Made by a program: the position numbers and the translations under genes
DNA from: SXOA01 sp051004015
GTDB taxonomy: Bacteria; Planctomycetota; Planctomycetia; Pirellulales; Pirellulaceae
DNA: 64,000 bases
Assembly: GCA_051004015.1 (NCBI GenBank)
Contig: JBPCKT010000128.1
Location: forward strand, 31,155 to 95,154
Direction: 5' to 3'
The notes under the pieces: model-generated
Database searches by the model: none
Seen by the model: only the letters and a program-made list of their open reading frames with translations
Told to the model about the DNA's origin: nothing
Shown here: in pieces, positions 9,171 through 17,150 of the stretch
Numbering within the stretch: the first letter of the stretch is position 1
Layout of the letters: every line of letters begins with the position of its first letter

Positions 9171-9228
9171 GTTAGAGCTGATTCCGGCCCCTCTTGTCAA
9201 TCGTTTGTACGATTATCTTGATCGTTTG
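9171..9228 (-). promoter_or_regulatory. Candidate promoter with two phased ATCGTTTG repeats
   Basis: On the minus strand TTGACA (9200-9195) and TCTAAC (9176-9171) are 18 bases apart, upstream of the Pro/Tyr-rich gene. On the plus strand ATCGTTTG occurs at 9200-9207 and 9221-9228, exactly 21 bases apart, so both copies face the same side of the helix next to the -35 box. They could be an operator. The rest of the gap, 9229-9506, shows nothing. Confidence 0.3.
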
Positions 9229-9506
9229 CTGACAAATTACGCCTGTAGCGGCTGTGCGGAATGTGCCGGTTTTGCCGCCCCCGCTGTCGCCGGCGCAAAC
9301 TGTGCCGCGCGGGCCAGAAAGTGGGCCAGGAAACCGTAGGTCAGGATTGGCGGGAGGCAAGGAGAGTGCCGCATCTTGCTCCGCGAAATGCAGCCCCCGC
9401 TTGGGAAACGAGGGCACTTTGACGCTGCTCCACCAGCTTATGGAGATGCCGCATCCGCGGCGATGGAGCAAGCTGCCAGCTTGTCCCACGAGGCACTCCA
9501 GGAGGT

Positions 9507-10046
9507 TTAATGATGTCCGCTCGACTTCGCCTTCGGCTTGGCGGGGGCTGCGTCTTCCTTGGGCCAGTTATGGCCCAGCGAGAAGCTGCTGAAGGCGGCA
9601 TCGCGCACGAGGCGCTTTTGCAGGATGCGATTGATCTCGGCGACCATTTCCCCCTTGAGGTATTCCAGGCTCGGCTCCGCAAGTTGCTCGTGGTCAGTGC
9701 GGCCGACCAGGGCGATCGCGGCGTCGCGAATTCGCTTTTCATACTTGGGCATTTCGGTTTCGAAGCTCGCCTTCTGGCTCTCGGGCACAATCGCCACCAG
9801 CCGAAAGCTCACCCGCAGCGCCCTTTCCTCCCCGTGGGGGGCCAGCGTCATCCTGAAGCTGCCGATATCCACCTCGGCGTACTTTTCCAATTCCATTCCT
9901 TGCTTCCGGCCGTCGAGCATATCCAAAAGCTCATTGGCTTCCAAGGCGGCGGGGTTTGTCGCCTGAGTTCCACACGACGCAAAGGCGAGCGACCCGAGGG
10001 CGATGATGCCCAATTTCCAAGCAGGGTGCGAAACGAAACTCGGCAT
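9507..10046 (-). CDS. FliL-like exported protein, possible lipoprotein
   Basis: A 179-residue protein. After a signal-type N-terminus ending LGSLAFASCGTQ (an imperfect lipobox), the body resembles the FliL family. It has a conserved beta region (DIGSFRMTLAPHGEERALRVSFRLVAIVP), then acidic helices with E-P-S-L-E-Y-L-K-G-E-M, and RDAAFSSFSLG at the end. FliL supports the flagellar motor at the stator. No other flagellar gene is near, so the true role may differ. The ATG at 10046 has AGGAA eight bases upstream; an ATG at 10070 lacks one. The tail is Lys/Ala/Pro-rich. Confidence 0.6.
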   Translation of the reverse strand: MPSFVSHPAWKLGIIALGSLAFASCGTQATNPAALEANELLDMLDGRKQGMELEKYAEVDIGSFRMTLAPHGEERALRVSFRLVAIVPESQKASFETEMPKYEKRIRDAAIALVGRTDHEQLAEPSLEYLKGEMVAEINRILQKRLVRDAAFSSFSLGHNWPKEDAAPAKPKAKSSGHH

Positions 10047-10286
10047 GGAGATGTTTCCTGGAGAATTCATGCGCAAACATATTTCAAACTTACGCCTTAG
10101 CGAACCCCCGTGCGGCGGGAACCAAGGAACCTTGGAGGAAAGCAGGGGCGTTTGAGGAATCTTCGGCTGCTGCCAATTGTGTGGATTGTGCGTGCTGGCA
10201 CGCTTGCGGGGTCTGCGCGGCACACCACTTGCTTTACCCCAATAATCCAAGGCGGCTTTGGACCCGAGTTCCTTTTTGGGGGATTT

Positions 10287-11114
10287 ATGAGTAGCCGCTA
10301 CGGCTTTTTGATTGACATGGATGGCGTGATTTATCGGGGGAAGCAACTCATTCCCGGAGCCGAGCGATTCATCGCTGGCCTGCGCGAGCGAGAAATTCCG
10401 TTTGTCTTCCTCACGAATAACTCCCAGCGGACGCGGCGGGACGTTGCCACGCGATTGGCCCGCATGGGAATTCAAGTCGACGAGGAGCACATCTTTACGT
10501 GCGCGATGGCGACGGCCCGCTTTCTGGCCGCGCAGAAGCCCGGCGGAACCGCGTTTGTCATCGGCGAAGGAGGCCTGCTGCACGCGCTACATCGCAACGG
10601 ATATTCCATCGTCGATGACGACCCCGACTACGTCGTCGTTGGCGAAGGGCGGACCTTCAACATGGAAATCGTCGAAGCCGCCGTACGGATGATCCTTCGC
10701 GGCAGTAAGCTAATAGCCACCAACATCGACCCCAACTGTCCGACCAGCCAAGGTTTGCGCCCCGGCTGCGGAGCGATTGTGGCCATGCTGGAAACGGCGA
10801 CGGGACTCAAGGCGTTCAGCGTCGGCAAGCCGAGCCCGGTGATGATGCGGGCGGCCCGCAAGGAACTCGGCCTGGCCACCGCGGAGACGATTATGATTGG
10901 CGACACCATGGAGACGGACATTTTGGGAGGCGTCTCGCTCGGCTATAGCACTTGTCTCGTCCTTTCCGGCGGCACCAAGCGTGAGGACCTGAGCCGCTAC
11001 GCCTACCGCCCCGACCTGGTCGTCGATTCCATCGCCGATCTGTGCGAGATGGATATCCCTGTGGAGCTGCTGAAATCGGTCGCGGAGGATACCGACGAGA
11101 CAGCAGCGGCGTAG
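10287..11114 (+). CDS. HAD-superfamily phosphatase, subfamily IIA (NagD-like)
   Basis: A 275-residue cytoplasmic phosphatase. Motif I is FLIDMDGVIYRG with the nucleophile Asp, motif II FLTNNS, and motif IV GDTMETDILGG; a Lys in SVGKPSP serves as motif III. These define the NagD/4-nitrophenylphosphatase type, whose natural substrates are sugar or nucleoside phosphates. GGGGGA lies before the ATG at 10287. It is 87 bases upstream of hemC in the same direction and may be cotranscribed. The substrate cannot be read from the sequence. Confidence 0.85.
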   Translation: MSSRYGFLIDMDGVIYRGKQLIPGAERFIAGLREREIPFVFLTNNSQRTRRDVATRLARMGIQVDEEHIFTCAMATARFLAAQKPGGTAFVIGEGGLLHALHRNGYSIVDDDPDYVVVGEGRTFNMEIVEAAVRMILRGSKLIATNIDPNCPTSQGLRPGCGAIVAMLETATGLKAFSVGKPSPVMMRAARKELGLATAETIMIGDTMETDILGGVSLGYSTCLVLSGGTKREDLSRYAYRPDLVVDSIADLCEMDIPVELLKSVAEDTDETAAA

Positions 11115-11201
11115 CGAACACGCGCCCTACACCGGGTGAATCGACTGGGCTATTCTCAACAGAGACGCTCTGTATGCAATTCATTTCGGCGATTCCTCTC
11201 C

Positions 11202-12119
11202 ATGCCCTCTCCTCGCCTTCGCCTGGGAACCCGCGCCAGTCCGCTGGCCCGTTGGCAGGCGGACTGGGTGGCGGGAGAGTTGCGAAAGCGGGGCGTGGAA
11301 GTGGAGTTGGTGCTAATCTCCACGCAGGGAGACGTGAAGACGGGACCACTGGGCCAGATTGGCGGCCAAGGGCTATTCACCAAGGAGATTCAGCGAGCGA
11401 TGCTCGATAAGCAGATAGATCTGGCGGTCCACAGCCTGAAGGATTTGCCGACAGCCGAGGTGGAGGGACTTTCCCTTGCAGCCGTGCCGGAGCGGGAGAG
11501 CATTGCCGACGTGCTGGTTGGCAATTCCGCGTCCTCACTCGCGAAACTCCCCAAAAATGCCCGCGTGGGCACTGGCAGCCTCCGCCGCCGAGCACAAATA
11601 TTGCATCAGCGGGCCGATTTGCAGATGCTGGAAATCCGTGGCAATGTGGAAACGCGGCTGCGGAAGCTTGATGAGGGAGAGTACGACGCACTGGTGCTCG
11701 CCCAGGCGGGTCTGCATCGGCTGGGGCTTGATGCGCGGATTGCCGGCGTCATTCCCCTGGCGGTGATGCTCCCTGCTGTTGGCCAAGGGGCGCTGGGAAT
11801 TGAAGCCCGCGCGGATGATGCTGCCACGCGGCAATTGCTTGCACCTCTCAACCATTTGGCGACCCAACAGGCCGTCATTGCCGAGCGCTCGCTCCTCGCC
11901 GCGCTTCGCGGCGGCTGTCTGGCGCCTGTCGGTGCATGGGGCCGCATCCAAGCCGGCTCGCTCTTGCTTGACGGTGTGGTCCTGAGCGGCGACGGCCGGC
12001 AGCGAGTTGCCGCCTCCTCGAGCGGGCCAGCTACTTCCGCGGTCGAGGTTGGCCGCGCGGTGGCCGAGCAGCTCATTGCTCAAGGAGCCGAGGAGTTGAT
12101 TGCCGCCTCGCGCGCCTGA
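11202..12119 (+). CDS. hemC: Hydroxymethylbilane synthase (porphobilinogen deaminase)
   Basis: Joins four porphobilinogen units into the linear tetrapyrrole of haem and sirohaem synthesis. The 305-residue protein starts RLRLGTRASPLARWQADWV. The dipyrromethane-cofactor Cys is in LRGGCLAPVGAW, and the substrate-binding region AVHSLKDLPT and TGSLRRRAQ are intact. Sirohaem made from this route would be needed by the nitrite reductase encoded at 56.4 kb. The gene converges with the DUF447 gene, and the two coding regions overlap by 40 bases. No clear ribosome-binding site precedes the chosen ATG. Confidence 0.95.
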   Translation: MPSPRLRLGTRASPLARWQADWVAGELRKRGVEVELVLISTQGDVKTGPLGQIGGQGLFTKEIQRAMLDKQIDLAVHSLKDLPTAEVEGLSLAAVPERESIADVLVGNSASSLAKLPKNARVGTGSLRRRAQILHQRADLQMLEIRGNVETRLRKLDEGEYDALVLAQAGLHRLGLDARIAGVIPLAVMLPAVGQGALGIEARADDAATRQLLAPLNHLATQQAVIAERSLLAALRGGCLAPVGAWGRIQAGSLLLDGVVLSGDGRQRVAASSSGPATSAVEVGRAVAEQLIAQGAEELIAASRA

Positions 12120-12706
12120 GCGACGTAGTCGCGCAAGAACTCAAAGGCTTCTCGCTCCTGCGTTCCAGCCGTTTTTTCGACGGGAATCGCCAGCCGCTGC
12201 AATTCCGCCATGATTTGCTCTTCGGGAAGAATACCAATCCTCGTCGCCAGGATGGCTGCTTCCAGCACGGCATGCTTGGCCCGGTTGAAGCCAAAGAACG
12301 GGCGGACGTCGCCGCTGCCGATAACGGTGCATTCGATGGTCGTCCTCTCCTCGGAATCGTCGAAGTGTGAAACGCGGAAGGCAAACCAGCGACAGGCATC
12401 GGCGAGCAAGAATCCACTGCCATGCGGAGCGGCCAGGAGGGGCGGTTCTGGCGTGAGCTTTCCGACCGCGGCTTTGGCGATGAGCAGAACGTCGTCCGTG
12501 ATGTGAAAGACCCCTTCGCCCGTTCGCTTGAGATTCTGGTAGGTGGTCGAAGTTTGAAACGGCCGCAGCATCAACTCCGTGAAGATGCGATTCACGCGCG
12601 GTCCCATCGGCGAGATGTTCGCGCTGCCGTCGGGATTGACGGTGGTGACGATGCCCTCGGCAATGAGCTCGTCGTCGTCAATTGGCAGTGGTGGAGCGGA
12701 AGTCAT
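12080..12706 (-). CDS. DUF447 family protein, linked to tetrahydromethanopterin
   Basis: A 208-residue protein resembling DUF447, a family I know from methanogens and from bacteria with H4MPT-dependent C1 metabolism. It opens with EGIVTTVNPDGSANISPMGP, like flavin-binding split-barrel proteins. It is the last gene of the SDR-DHPS-pabB-pabA operon. The ATG at 12706 is 11 bases beyond the pabA stop; a TTG at 12721 would instead overlap that stop by four bases, as the other operon junctions do. I infer a role in cofactor synthesis or use; the reaction is unknown. Confidence 0.75.
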   Translation of the reverse strand: MTSAPPLPIDDDELIAEGIVTTVNPDGSANISPMGPRVNRIFTELMLRPFQTSTTYQNLKRTGEGVFHITDDVLLIAKAAVGKLTPEPPLLAAPHGSGFLLADACRWFAFRVSHFDDSEERTTIECTVIGSGDVRPFFGFNRAKHAVLEAAILATRIGILPEEQIMAELQRLAIPVEKTAGTQEREAFEFLRDYVAQAREAAINSSAP

Positions 12707-12717
12707 CACAGACGTCT

Positions 12718-13383
12718 TCAAAAGGTAATTGGCCGGCTAGGGAATGTTGTAACTTCGGCTGGCTCTTCGACAGGTGCTTCCGATGCAAAAGTAGGGAGGC
12801 TATGCGGCACAGGTAGCCTCGCCAACCGCAGGAAATTGGCCAGCAGCTCGTATCCACCGTCTGTCAGAATGGACTCCGGATGGAACTGCACACCGACGAC
12901 GGGATGTTCCCGGTGGGAGAGCGCCATCACAACTCCATCCTCCGTCCGCGCAGTCACGACGAGTTCCGGCGGCAGCGAGGCCTCTTCCACGACGAGCGAA
13001 TGATAGCGGCCGACGGTCAGCGGACTCGGCAGACCAGCAAAAACTCCCTCGCCTCGATGCAGCACCTGGCTTGCACGGCCATGCACGGGCTCTTTCGCTC
13101 GCACCACCTTGCCGCCCAGTGCGGCAGCCATGGTCTGATGCCCGAGGCAGACGCCCAGCATCGGCACTTCGCCCGTCAAACTCCGCACCACTTCCAGCGA
13201 ACAGCCGGCTTCGCTGGGGGTGCAAGGTCCGGGAGAGAGGATGATGGCGTTCGGCTTCATCCGCCGGATGTCAGCCACGCTCAGGGCGTCGTTACGCACC
13301 ACGCGCGTCTCCTGCCCCAGCCGCTGGAAGTAGCGTGCCAGGTTATGGACGAAGCTGTCGTAGTTATCGATGAGCAGGATCAT
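12718..13383 (-). CDS. pabA: Glutamine amidotransferase of aminodeoxychorismate synthase
   Basis: Supplies ammonia from glutamine to the PabB subunit. The class I amidotransferase triad is visible: Cys in MLGVCLGHQTM, His and Glu in VVGVQFHPES. It begins MILLIDNYDSFVHNL. The 221-residue length includes a C-terminal extension of about 25 residues. The start codon overlaps the pabB stop as ATGA (13380-13383), implying coupled translation. TrpG proteins look the same; the choice of PabA rests on the PabB partner with PIKGT. Confidence 0.9.
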   Translation of the reverse strand: MILLIDNYDSFVHNLARYFQRLGQETRVVRNDALSVADIRRMKPNAIILSPGPCTPSEAGCSLEVVRSLTGEVPMLGVCLGHQTMAAALGGKVVRAKEPVHGRASQVLHRGEGVFAGLPSPLTVGRYHSLVVEEASLPPELVVTARTEDGVVMALSHREHPVVGVQFHPESILTDGGYELLANFLRLARLPVPHSLPTFASEAPVEEPAEVTTFPSRPITF

Positions 13384-14795
13384 TCAACGAGAGCTCGCAG
13401 CAGTCCGGTGGCCTTTTGCCAGGTCTCTTCATACTCTTGCTTCGGATTCGACTGGGCCACAATGCCGCCGCCGACCGGCAGTTGCCACCAGCCGCCGGCG
13501 GCGATAATGGTGCGGATGAGGATGGAGAGGTCCGTGGTGCCGTCAAATCCAATGTACCCCAGCGACCCGCAATACGCGCCGCGGGCGGACGGCTCGAGCT
13601 CGGCGATGATCTCCATGGCTCGTACCTTGGGTGCTCCGGTGATGGAGCCGCCGGGAAAAGCCGCTTCTATGGCATCAATAGGATTCTTACCTGGCTGCAG
13701 CTCGCCGTTGACGACGGAAACCAGGTGCTGCACGAACTGGTAGCTTTCCAGGCCGCAAAGTTTGCTCACCCGCACGCTTTCGGGGCGGCAAACGCGGGAG
13801 AGGTCATTGCGGAGCAGGTCGACAATCATGATGTTCTCGGCCCGGTCCTTCTCGCTTTGCAGCAGCTCGTCGCCGGCAAAGAGGTCCGCTTCGGCCAGCG
13901 ACGTACGGCGGCGAGTGCCTTTGATGGGACGAGCTTCCACCTGCCGGTCCCGGATGCTGAGGAGCCGTTCCGGCGAGGCGCTGATAATCTGCTGTTCCCC
14001 CAAATCAAAATAGGCCCCAAAGGTCGCCGGGTTCCGATTCCGTAACCGCAGATAGAGCTCGAGCGAACTTCCTACCGCAGGATAGAGCAGCCTCTGCGAA
14101 ATGTTGACCTGAAAGATATCGCCGGCATGGATGTAGTCGATGGCCCGCTGCGCGGCCTGGCAATAGCCTTGCTCCGAGAAGTTGCTGACGAGGCCGGGCG
14201 GGCCGGGAACGGAAAACTGTAGTACGCTCCCTCCGTGAGCGGACAGGCCGGCACGTGGAGTGAGCTGGCTACTATCGGCTGGGTCTTGTAGCCAGTCTAG
14301 GAACTTCTCTAGCCGTTGTTTCGCGCGTAGCTGGCGGCGAGCAGGTTCCGTTTCGGGAAATCCCTGCGAGATGACCCAGGCCCGCCGCTGCAAATGGTCG
14401 AAGGCCAGTACGACATCGTAGAGGCCGATGACCAGCGCGGGAATCTGGAATTCATCGAACAGCGGCGGCGAAATTCGTTCCAGGCTGCGGGAGAGGTCAT
14501 AACTGAAAAGTCCCGCTGCCCCTCCTTGAAAGGGAGGCAGGTCGGGCAGCGTGGCGGAACTGAATTCTTGCAGTTTCGTCCGCAGCCAGGTAAACGGCTC
14601 CGGGGTGCCGACGGGAAGCGTCAGCACCTCAAACGGGTCCGCGGCCAGCAACGAATACCTGCCGAGCGTCGGCTCGCGGAGAGCGCTGTCGAGAAACAGG
14701 CAGTACGGTTTGGCCGCCAGGCGAACGAGCACCGCTTCCGGGTCGGGGGCGGGACGCAGCTCCTGCACGAGCGGCTCGAAGGGAGTCAGGCTCAT
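13380..14795 (-). CDS. pabB: Aminodeoxychorismate synthase component I
   Basis: Converts chorismate and ammonia to 4-amino-4-deoxychorismate, on the way to p-aminobenzoate. The 471-residue chorismate-binding protein contains PIKGTRRR, whose Lys marks PabB where anthranilate synthase has Ala. Other conserved parts are GDIFQVNISQR, ENIMIVDLLRNDLSRV and FPGGSITGAPKVRAMEII. It overlaps both neighbours by ATGA. Beside a DHPS-related gene and H4MPT genes, the product is likely used for H4MPT as well as folate. No pabC lyase is seen nearby. Confidence 0.92.
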   Translation of the reverse strand: MSLTPFEPLVQELRPAPDPEAVLVRLAAKPYCLFLDSALREPTLGRYSLLAADPFEVLTLPVGTPEPFTWLRTKLQEFSSATLPDLPPFQGGAAGLFSYDLSRSLERISPPLFDEFQIPALVIGLYDVVLAFDHLQRRAWVISQGFPETEPARRQLRAKQRLEKFLDWLQDPADSSQLTPRAGLSAHGGSVLQFSVPGPPGLVSNFSEQGYCQAAQRAIDYIHAGDIFQVNISQRLLYPAVGSSLELYLRLRNRNPATFGAYFDLGEQQIISASPERLLSIRDRQVEARPIKGTRRRTSLAEADLFAGDELLQSEKDRAENIMIVDLLRNDLSRVCRPESVRVSKLCGLESYQFVQHLVSVVNGELQPGKNPIDAIEAAFPGGSITGAPKVRAMEIIAELEPSARGAYCGSLGYIGFDGTTDLSILIRTIIAAGGWWQLPVGGGIVAQSNPKQEYEETWQKATGLLRALVE

Positions 14796-16273
14796 GCCGG
14801 CCGCTCCTCATCGACAGCGGAGTTTGTTGGGCGAGGGTCTCCTGACCCCGCCCGCGCATCCGCGGCGCTCGACTTCCTAAGTCGGTGGCTGACTTCTTCG
14901 CGGGTCAGAAACCCCCAGTCGAGAGCCTCGTCCTGCCGGTACTGCTTGCCGAGCGTTAACGCGGTGGCCGCCTTTGCCATTTCGTAGCCCAGATAGAAGG
15001 CGTGCGATGCATCCAGATTCTGCGGCGGCTGATGGGAATCCGTCACGCCGCCATAGCCGGGATGCAGCAGCCGTTCAAATACAAGAAATGGGTCGGCGTC
15101 ATTCAGGTGCAATTGTCGCCCAACCAGATGGACCTGGCCGCCTTCCGCATAGACGCGATAGCTGTTGTCCTTGATTTGCCCCGCGAGTAATTCGAGTTCC
15201 TCCTGGCCGAACTCCACTAATTTCGGGTCGCGAAGCATCACCAGGTTCGGCTCCAGGTGTTTGGGCGGGACATGTTGCCGGATGGCGTGAAAAACCAACC
15301 TGCGGGCGAGGTCACATTCCCGCACACTGGTGCGTGCCCAGTTGATGACCTGGGTTGTCAGTACGCTCCGGATTCCCAGTTCCTGACAAATGGCGAGCAG
15401 CAGCACATTGGTTCCCGCGGAATCCACGTCAGTCAGCTCAGTCAGGTTCCCGATCCCCATCAGCATCTCGGCATCAGGGAATTTTCGGCGAACTTCCATA
15501 TACCTCGCCAGGCTGGCGGCAAAGCCGAAACCGATGGGCTCCAGCACGGGGTCAATGCGAAGCGGGACTTTGGCGAGGGCCAGCTTTTCGACGGTATCTT
15601 CGAGCCCTCCCAACGTGGCAAAGTCATCGGGGATGACGATTACCTCGCAGCCCCAGTCCGGCGCGACGTCTCGATTGGTTGCATTAACAGAGAGCACCAG
15701 CTCCGCACCGGCTTTCACGGCGGGGGCAATTTCCCTCGGGTCGAGGCTGTCGATGGAGACGCGGTGGCCGTCGTCTTTCAGCATCTTCACGCAGTCCGCC
15801 ACTCCGCTCCATGCTCCTTCCGGTTCGCAGCCGACGTCGATGAGGTCCGCGCCATCCGCCCGTAATTTATTCGCCTCCGCCCGAATCTGTTCCAGAGTCA
15901 ATCGCGGTGCGTGGTTAATCTCCGCCAGGATTTCAATGTCGTACCCACCATAGCCGGCCTTCCGCGCATCCATTTCGCCGAAGAGCTCCCCGAGTTGGCG
16001 CAGGTCGCGCGGGCCCCGTTGCACGGGAATTTTCGCGGCTTCCGCAATAGGGGTCACGTCCCCCTCGCAGTAGCCGGGAATGATGACTTTCGTTGTCTGT
16101 TGTGGTGCTTGGATGTGACGGGCAATCCAGGCTGGCGTCATCAGAGCAGCAACAGTAATCGGCAGCACACCGACCGAGGCTTCAAAACCAATCTTGGCCG
16201 AGAGCGCCTCCACTTCCTTTCGCAAAGCGTGCTCTGCCAGGCGGCCGGTAACGAAATGGAGGTGTTCATTCAT
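14792..16273 (-). CDS. Archaeal-type dihydropteroate synthase-related protein
   Basis: A 493-residue TIM-barrel protein resembling the dihydropteroate synthase-related family of methanogens (also DUF6513) that is thought to act in pterin-cofactor synthesis. The N-terminal part (HLHFVTGRLAEHALRKEVEA) is followed by the barrel: EINHAPRL, ADLIDVGCEPEGAW, RVSIDSLDPREI, LVLSVNATN and MGIGNLTELTD. GIGNLTELTD and the Asp-Ser at DSLD are where pterin synthases bind their substrate. Its start overlaps the SDR stop and its stop overlaps the pabB start, each as ATGA. Earlier in-frame starts lie inside the SDR gene and were rejected. Confidence 0.82.
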   Translation of the reverse strand: MNEHLHFVTGRLAEHALRKEVEALSAKIGFEASVGVLPITVAALMTPAWIARHIQAPQQTTKVIIPGYCEGDVTPIAEAAKIPVQRGPRDLRQLGELFGEMDARKAGYGGYDIEILAEINHAPRLTLEQIRAEANKLRADGADLIDVGCEPEGAWSGVADCVKMLKDDGHRVSIDSLDPREIAPAVKAGAELVLSVNATNRDVAPDWGCEVIVIPDDFATLGGLEDTVEKLALAKVPLRIDPVLEPIGFGFAASLARYMEVRRKFPDAEMLMGIGNLTELTDVDSAGTNVLLLAICQELGIRSVLTTQVINWARTSVRECDLARRLVFHAIRQHVPPKHLEPNLVMLRDPKLVEFGQEELELLAGQIKDNSYRVYAEGGQVHLVGRQLHLNDADPFLVFERLLHPGYGGVTDSHQPPQNLDASHAFYLGYEMAKAATALTLGKQYRQDEALDWGFLTREEVSHRLRKSSAADARAGSGDPRPTNSAVDEERPA

Positions 16274-17031
16274 GACTTCCCGTAACGATAGCCGCCATTG
16301 ACGTTGATAATCTGGCCGGTAATGAACTCCGCCGCGGGAGAAGCCAGAAAGCGAGCGGCGCGGGCCACGTCCTCGGGAGTCCCCCAGCGGCCGGCAAGCG
16401 ATTCCAACCGGGCGCGCTCTTGCCAATAGTCGCTCGCTCGCTCTCCCCAGCTCGTCTTAATCCAGCCCGGGGCCAGACAGTTTGCCCGCACATGCGGAGC
16501 CAACGACTGCGCGAGGCTCTGCGTGAAACTCATCACCGCGCCTTTGATGCAGCCGAACATCTGGCCGCTATCTCCCGCCATGCCGTGTGCGGCCTGGTCC
16601 CAGCCAATGTTCAGAATGACTCCCGCCGGGGCATGGCCATGCAGCGTTTGCTGGTGCAACTTTTCGCCGATGAGTCGCGATAGATTCACCGTGGCCAGCA
16701 CGTCCACCTTCCACAGCTCTTCCAGCTTGCGTTCAAAGGACCAGCGGGCAGCTTCGCCCGTGAGGACATCAGCGCCGGCGTTGTTGACCCAAATGTGAAC
16801 CCCCTGTTGCCAGTCCCATGCCGCCTGCACGAGCGTTTGGTGCGACGATGGCTCCGCCAGGTCGAGCAAAATCACTTTCGCCCGTCGACCCAGCTCTTCC
16901 ACCTTGGCTGCGACTTCCGCTGCCGCTTCCTGCCGCCGGCCGTGAACGACGACATCTGCGCCGGCCGCCGCAAATTCCAGGGCAATGGCCCGGCCGATGT
17001 CGCCACTTGCGCCGGTGACAACGGCTACCAT
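16270..17031 (-). CDS. SDR-fold protein lacking the catalytic Tyr
   Basis: A 253-residue short-chain dehydrogenase/reductase fold. The nucleotide-binding TGASGDIG and WVNNAGAD are intact. The active-site segment reads NIGWDQAAHGMAG and then MFGCIKGAVMSF: the Lys is kept, but the Tyr four residues before it is Phe and no Ser occupies the usual place. It is the first gene of the DHPS/pab/DUF447 operon, so a pterin reductase or other cofactor step is plausible. Start 17031 follows the family N-terminus; a possible earlier start at 17082 exists. Confidence 0.8.
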   Translation of the reverse strand: MVAVVTGASGDIGRAIALEFAAAGADVVVHGRRQEAAAEVAAKVEELGRRAKVILLDLAEPSSHQTLVQAAWDWQQGVHIWVNNAGADVLTGEAARWSFERKLEELWKVDVLATVNLSRLIGEKLHQQTLHGHAPAGVILNIGWDQAAHGMAGDSGQMFGCIKGAVMSFTQSLAQSLAPHVRANCLAPGWIKTSWGERASDYWQERARLESLAGRWGTPEDVARAARFLASPAAEFITGQIINVNGGYRYGKS

Positions 17032-17150
17032 GTTGTGTAGCGTGCCGTAGGAAAATGGGGGTGACGGAGCCATGCGAAACACAAAGTGACGATTTATTTC
17101 TCTCCCAATCCTGTTGTAGTTCGATAATAGTGGGGGGACAAGGACTGCCC

